In this document: in pieces, positions 62,799-64,000 of the stretch
Layout of the letters: each line of letters begins with the position of its first letter
Position numbering within the stretch: position 1 is the stretch's first letter
From: VXYL01 sp963422285
GTDB lineage: Bacteria; Pseudomonadota; Gammaproteobacteria; Pseudomonadales; Azotimanducaceae
DNA length: 64,000 bases
Direction of reading: 5' to 3'
Assembly: GCA_963422285.2 (NCBI GenBank)
Contig: CAXXJO010000002.1
Location: 558,001-622,000, forward strand
Program-made: the position numbers and the translations under genes
The notes under the pieces: model-generated
Database searches by the model: none
The model's input: the letters and a program-made list of their open reading frames with translations, nothing else
What the model was told of the DNA's origin: nothing

Positions 62799-64000
62799 TC
62801 AGGCAAACAGGTTCGCTTGACCGCCGTGCCTGTACGAATCGTTGCGGGATGTGCGTACCTTGTCGTTTCCTGCTGCCGTCAAGGCCGCAAGCCGTGGAAT
62901 CGCGGACTCCGCCATGGCGAGAAACTCGGCATCGTTCTCGACACCGACACTGGCGTAGCCGACCGCGCAGGCTGCTGCGATGGTCGAACCGGCGCCCATG
63001 AAGGGGTCGAGCACCACGCCTTCTCCCAAGGGCAGGGCGGCGCGCACGATCTGACGCATGAACGCCTGGGGCTTGAGAGCTGGATGCGGTGCGATGTCTC
63101 GCTCGCCAGATCGCGTGGGCGAGCTTCGAATGACGTCGAAGAAAGGCTGCTCCGCGCTGATTCTGCGCAACCCGCCGGTCTTCCATTTGCGCAGATTGTC
63201 CTGTACGCGACCTTCGCAGGGCTTGCGGAACAAGCCCCAAGGTTCCCAACAGGAGCGAGGCATCACAGTCACGTCGCGAAATTCGTCGTGGGCGTTCTTG
63301 GGGCGATCTCCGCCACGAAGAGTCTGCACCAAGCGGATGATCTCGCCGCGCTTCTGGAAGCCGGATTCAATCAGCGCCGCGTAGACCAAGTGCGAGAACA
63401 GGGGATTGGCGGCGATGAAGACATGGCCGCCAGGTACCAGCACGCGCATCGCCAGCGCGGCCCATTTGTTGAAGAATTCGACAAGCTGCTGCACCTCGCT
63501 ATCGTTCAGCACCGTAAATCGCGGCAGGGGGCGCCGGACGCTGCCATCCAACGCCGGCGGCAGTCGCCACACGCCGCCGTGCCCACGCCGCAGCTTGGTC
63601 TTCTCCTTGGCGGTGTACTCCTTCAGGCCGTAGGGAGGATCGGTAACGATTGCGTGAATGCTGTTGGCGCTTTGGCGTTGCATCCAGTCGAAGCAGTCGC
63701 CGCCAACCACTTGGTAGCAAGGCTCCGGGATGCCATCGCGTACCTGCGCAACCTCCGTGCGCTCTTCCGCCAGCGGAAACGCGCTCCGCAGCAGCGCCGC
63801 CGCTTGCACGGGGCGCGTCGACAGAATGCGCTGGACATCCTCCGGCAGCCGCCCGGCGAGAAGGAGCAGGGAGTCGGCGTCGATCGCGCACATCTGCGCG
63901 AGACGCCGCGCCATTGCCGCAGTGGGACGGGCCTTGCCTCCTTCAAGACGGGAAACGTAGCCTTTGGAAACAGCGAGCTGGCCCGCCACGTCGGCCTGCG
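62799..64000 (-). CDS. Site-specific DNA methyltransferase with N-terminal HTH (partial)
   Basis: At least 400 residues; the 5' end runs off the right edge of the window. It begins with an XRE-type helix-turn-helix (QADVAGQLAVSKGYVSRLEGG), then carries motif IV IVTDPPYGLKEY (DPPY, amino-methylation of adenine N6 or cytosine N4), followed late by motif I VVLDPFMGAGSTIAAA. That order (IV before I) is the beta class. The HTH may bind DNA near the operon and regulate it as well as help target recognition. It protects against the neighbouring restriction endonuclease, whose gene is frameshifted. Confidence 0.9.
   Translation of the reverse strand, partial: QADVAGQLAVSKGYVSRLEGGKARPTAAMARRLAQMCAIDADSLLLLAGRLPEDVQRILSTRPVQAAALLRSAFPLAEERTEVAQVRDGIPEPCYQVVGGDCFDWMQRQSANSIHAIVTDPPYGLKEYTAKEKTKLRRGHGGVWRLPPALDGSVRRPLPRFTVLNDSEVQQLVEFFNKWAALAMRVLVPGGHVFIAANPLFSHLVYAALIESGFQKRGEIIRLVQTLRGGDRPKNAHDEFRDVTVMPRSCWEPWGLFRKPCEGRVQDNLRKWKTGGLRRISAEQPFFDVIRSSPTRSGERDIAPHPALKPQAFMRQIVRAALPLGEGVVLDPFMGAGSTIAAACAVGYASVGVENDAEFLAMAESAIPRLAALTAAGNDKVRTSRNDSYRHGGQANLFA

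Overview
This is a GC-rich bacterial chromosome segment. A ubiquinone-type hydroxylase, a YciB septation protein, an RND/MFP efflux pair, a GSII glutamine synthetase and a split glycine cleavage P-protein point to a proteobacterium, most likely an uncultured gammaproteobacterium. The load of toxin-antitoxin, restriction-modification, Uma2 and AAA/PD-(D/E)XK genes would fit a host-associated or symbiotic lifestyle, but that is inference. No rRNA, tRNA or CRISPR array was seen.

Layout. 0-13.8 kb is mainly core metabolism: yciB (edge), ileS of the eukaryote-like type, hisN, an ABC-F protein, a pdxA-like gene, glnII behind a sigma-54-like promoter, a TPP enzyme, a small secreted Cys-containing protein, hisI-hisG and a tyrosine phosphatase. 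14.26-16.07 kb is a decayed island bounded by 28-bp inverted repeats. It holds an IS1595-type transposase relic, the 3' end of a C5-cytosine methyltransferase and a twice-frameshifted restriction endonuclease. 16.1-19.5 kb is a single-chain biotin-dependent acyl-CoA carboxylase. 19.6-22.2 kb is a compact three-gene cassette on the minus strand, TIR - SLOG - TIR-like (DUF1863/MTH538 type). It is followed by a rearranged fragment of the carboxylase gene, so pieces of the same carboxylase sequence lie on both sides of it. This is the best candidate for a little-described defence system.

22.8-42.1 kb: an HpcH/HpaI aldolase, a Uma2 nuclease, the ubiH-gcvT-gcvH-gcvPA-gcvPB operon, a GMC oxidoreductase with its small partner, DUF1295 and PlsC genes behind a G12 tract, a LarA homologue, a PhyH dioxygenase and an RND pump with its adaptor. 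42.4-52.7 kb: an alkyl-sulfatase-like metallo-hydrolase and a peptide ABC transporter (binding protein, two permeases, two ATPases). A frameshifted AAA/PD-(D/E)XK gene separates the two ATPase genes, and the second permease carries an FN3-like insert.

52.9-58.2 kb: a phd/vapC toxin-antitoxin locus whose antitoxin gene is split by a complete IS1595-family element with readable target duplication, then a VWA/MoxR pair and higBA. 58.5-61.8 kb: a CaiB-type CoA transferase, a PNPOx-fold protein, a SelW-like Rdx gene with an in-frame UGA at the redox position (probable selenoprotein) and ahcY. 62.1-64 kb: a second type II restriction-modification pair, with a frameshifted endonuclease convergent with an HTH-fused methyltransferase that runs off the window.

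The accessory part is striking for decay. Two restriction systems have broken endonucleases, one antitoxin has been knocked out by an IS, one AAA/nuclease gene is frameshifted, and the first gene of the TIR cassette also appears frameshifted near its start.
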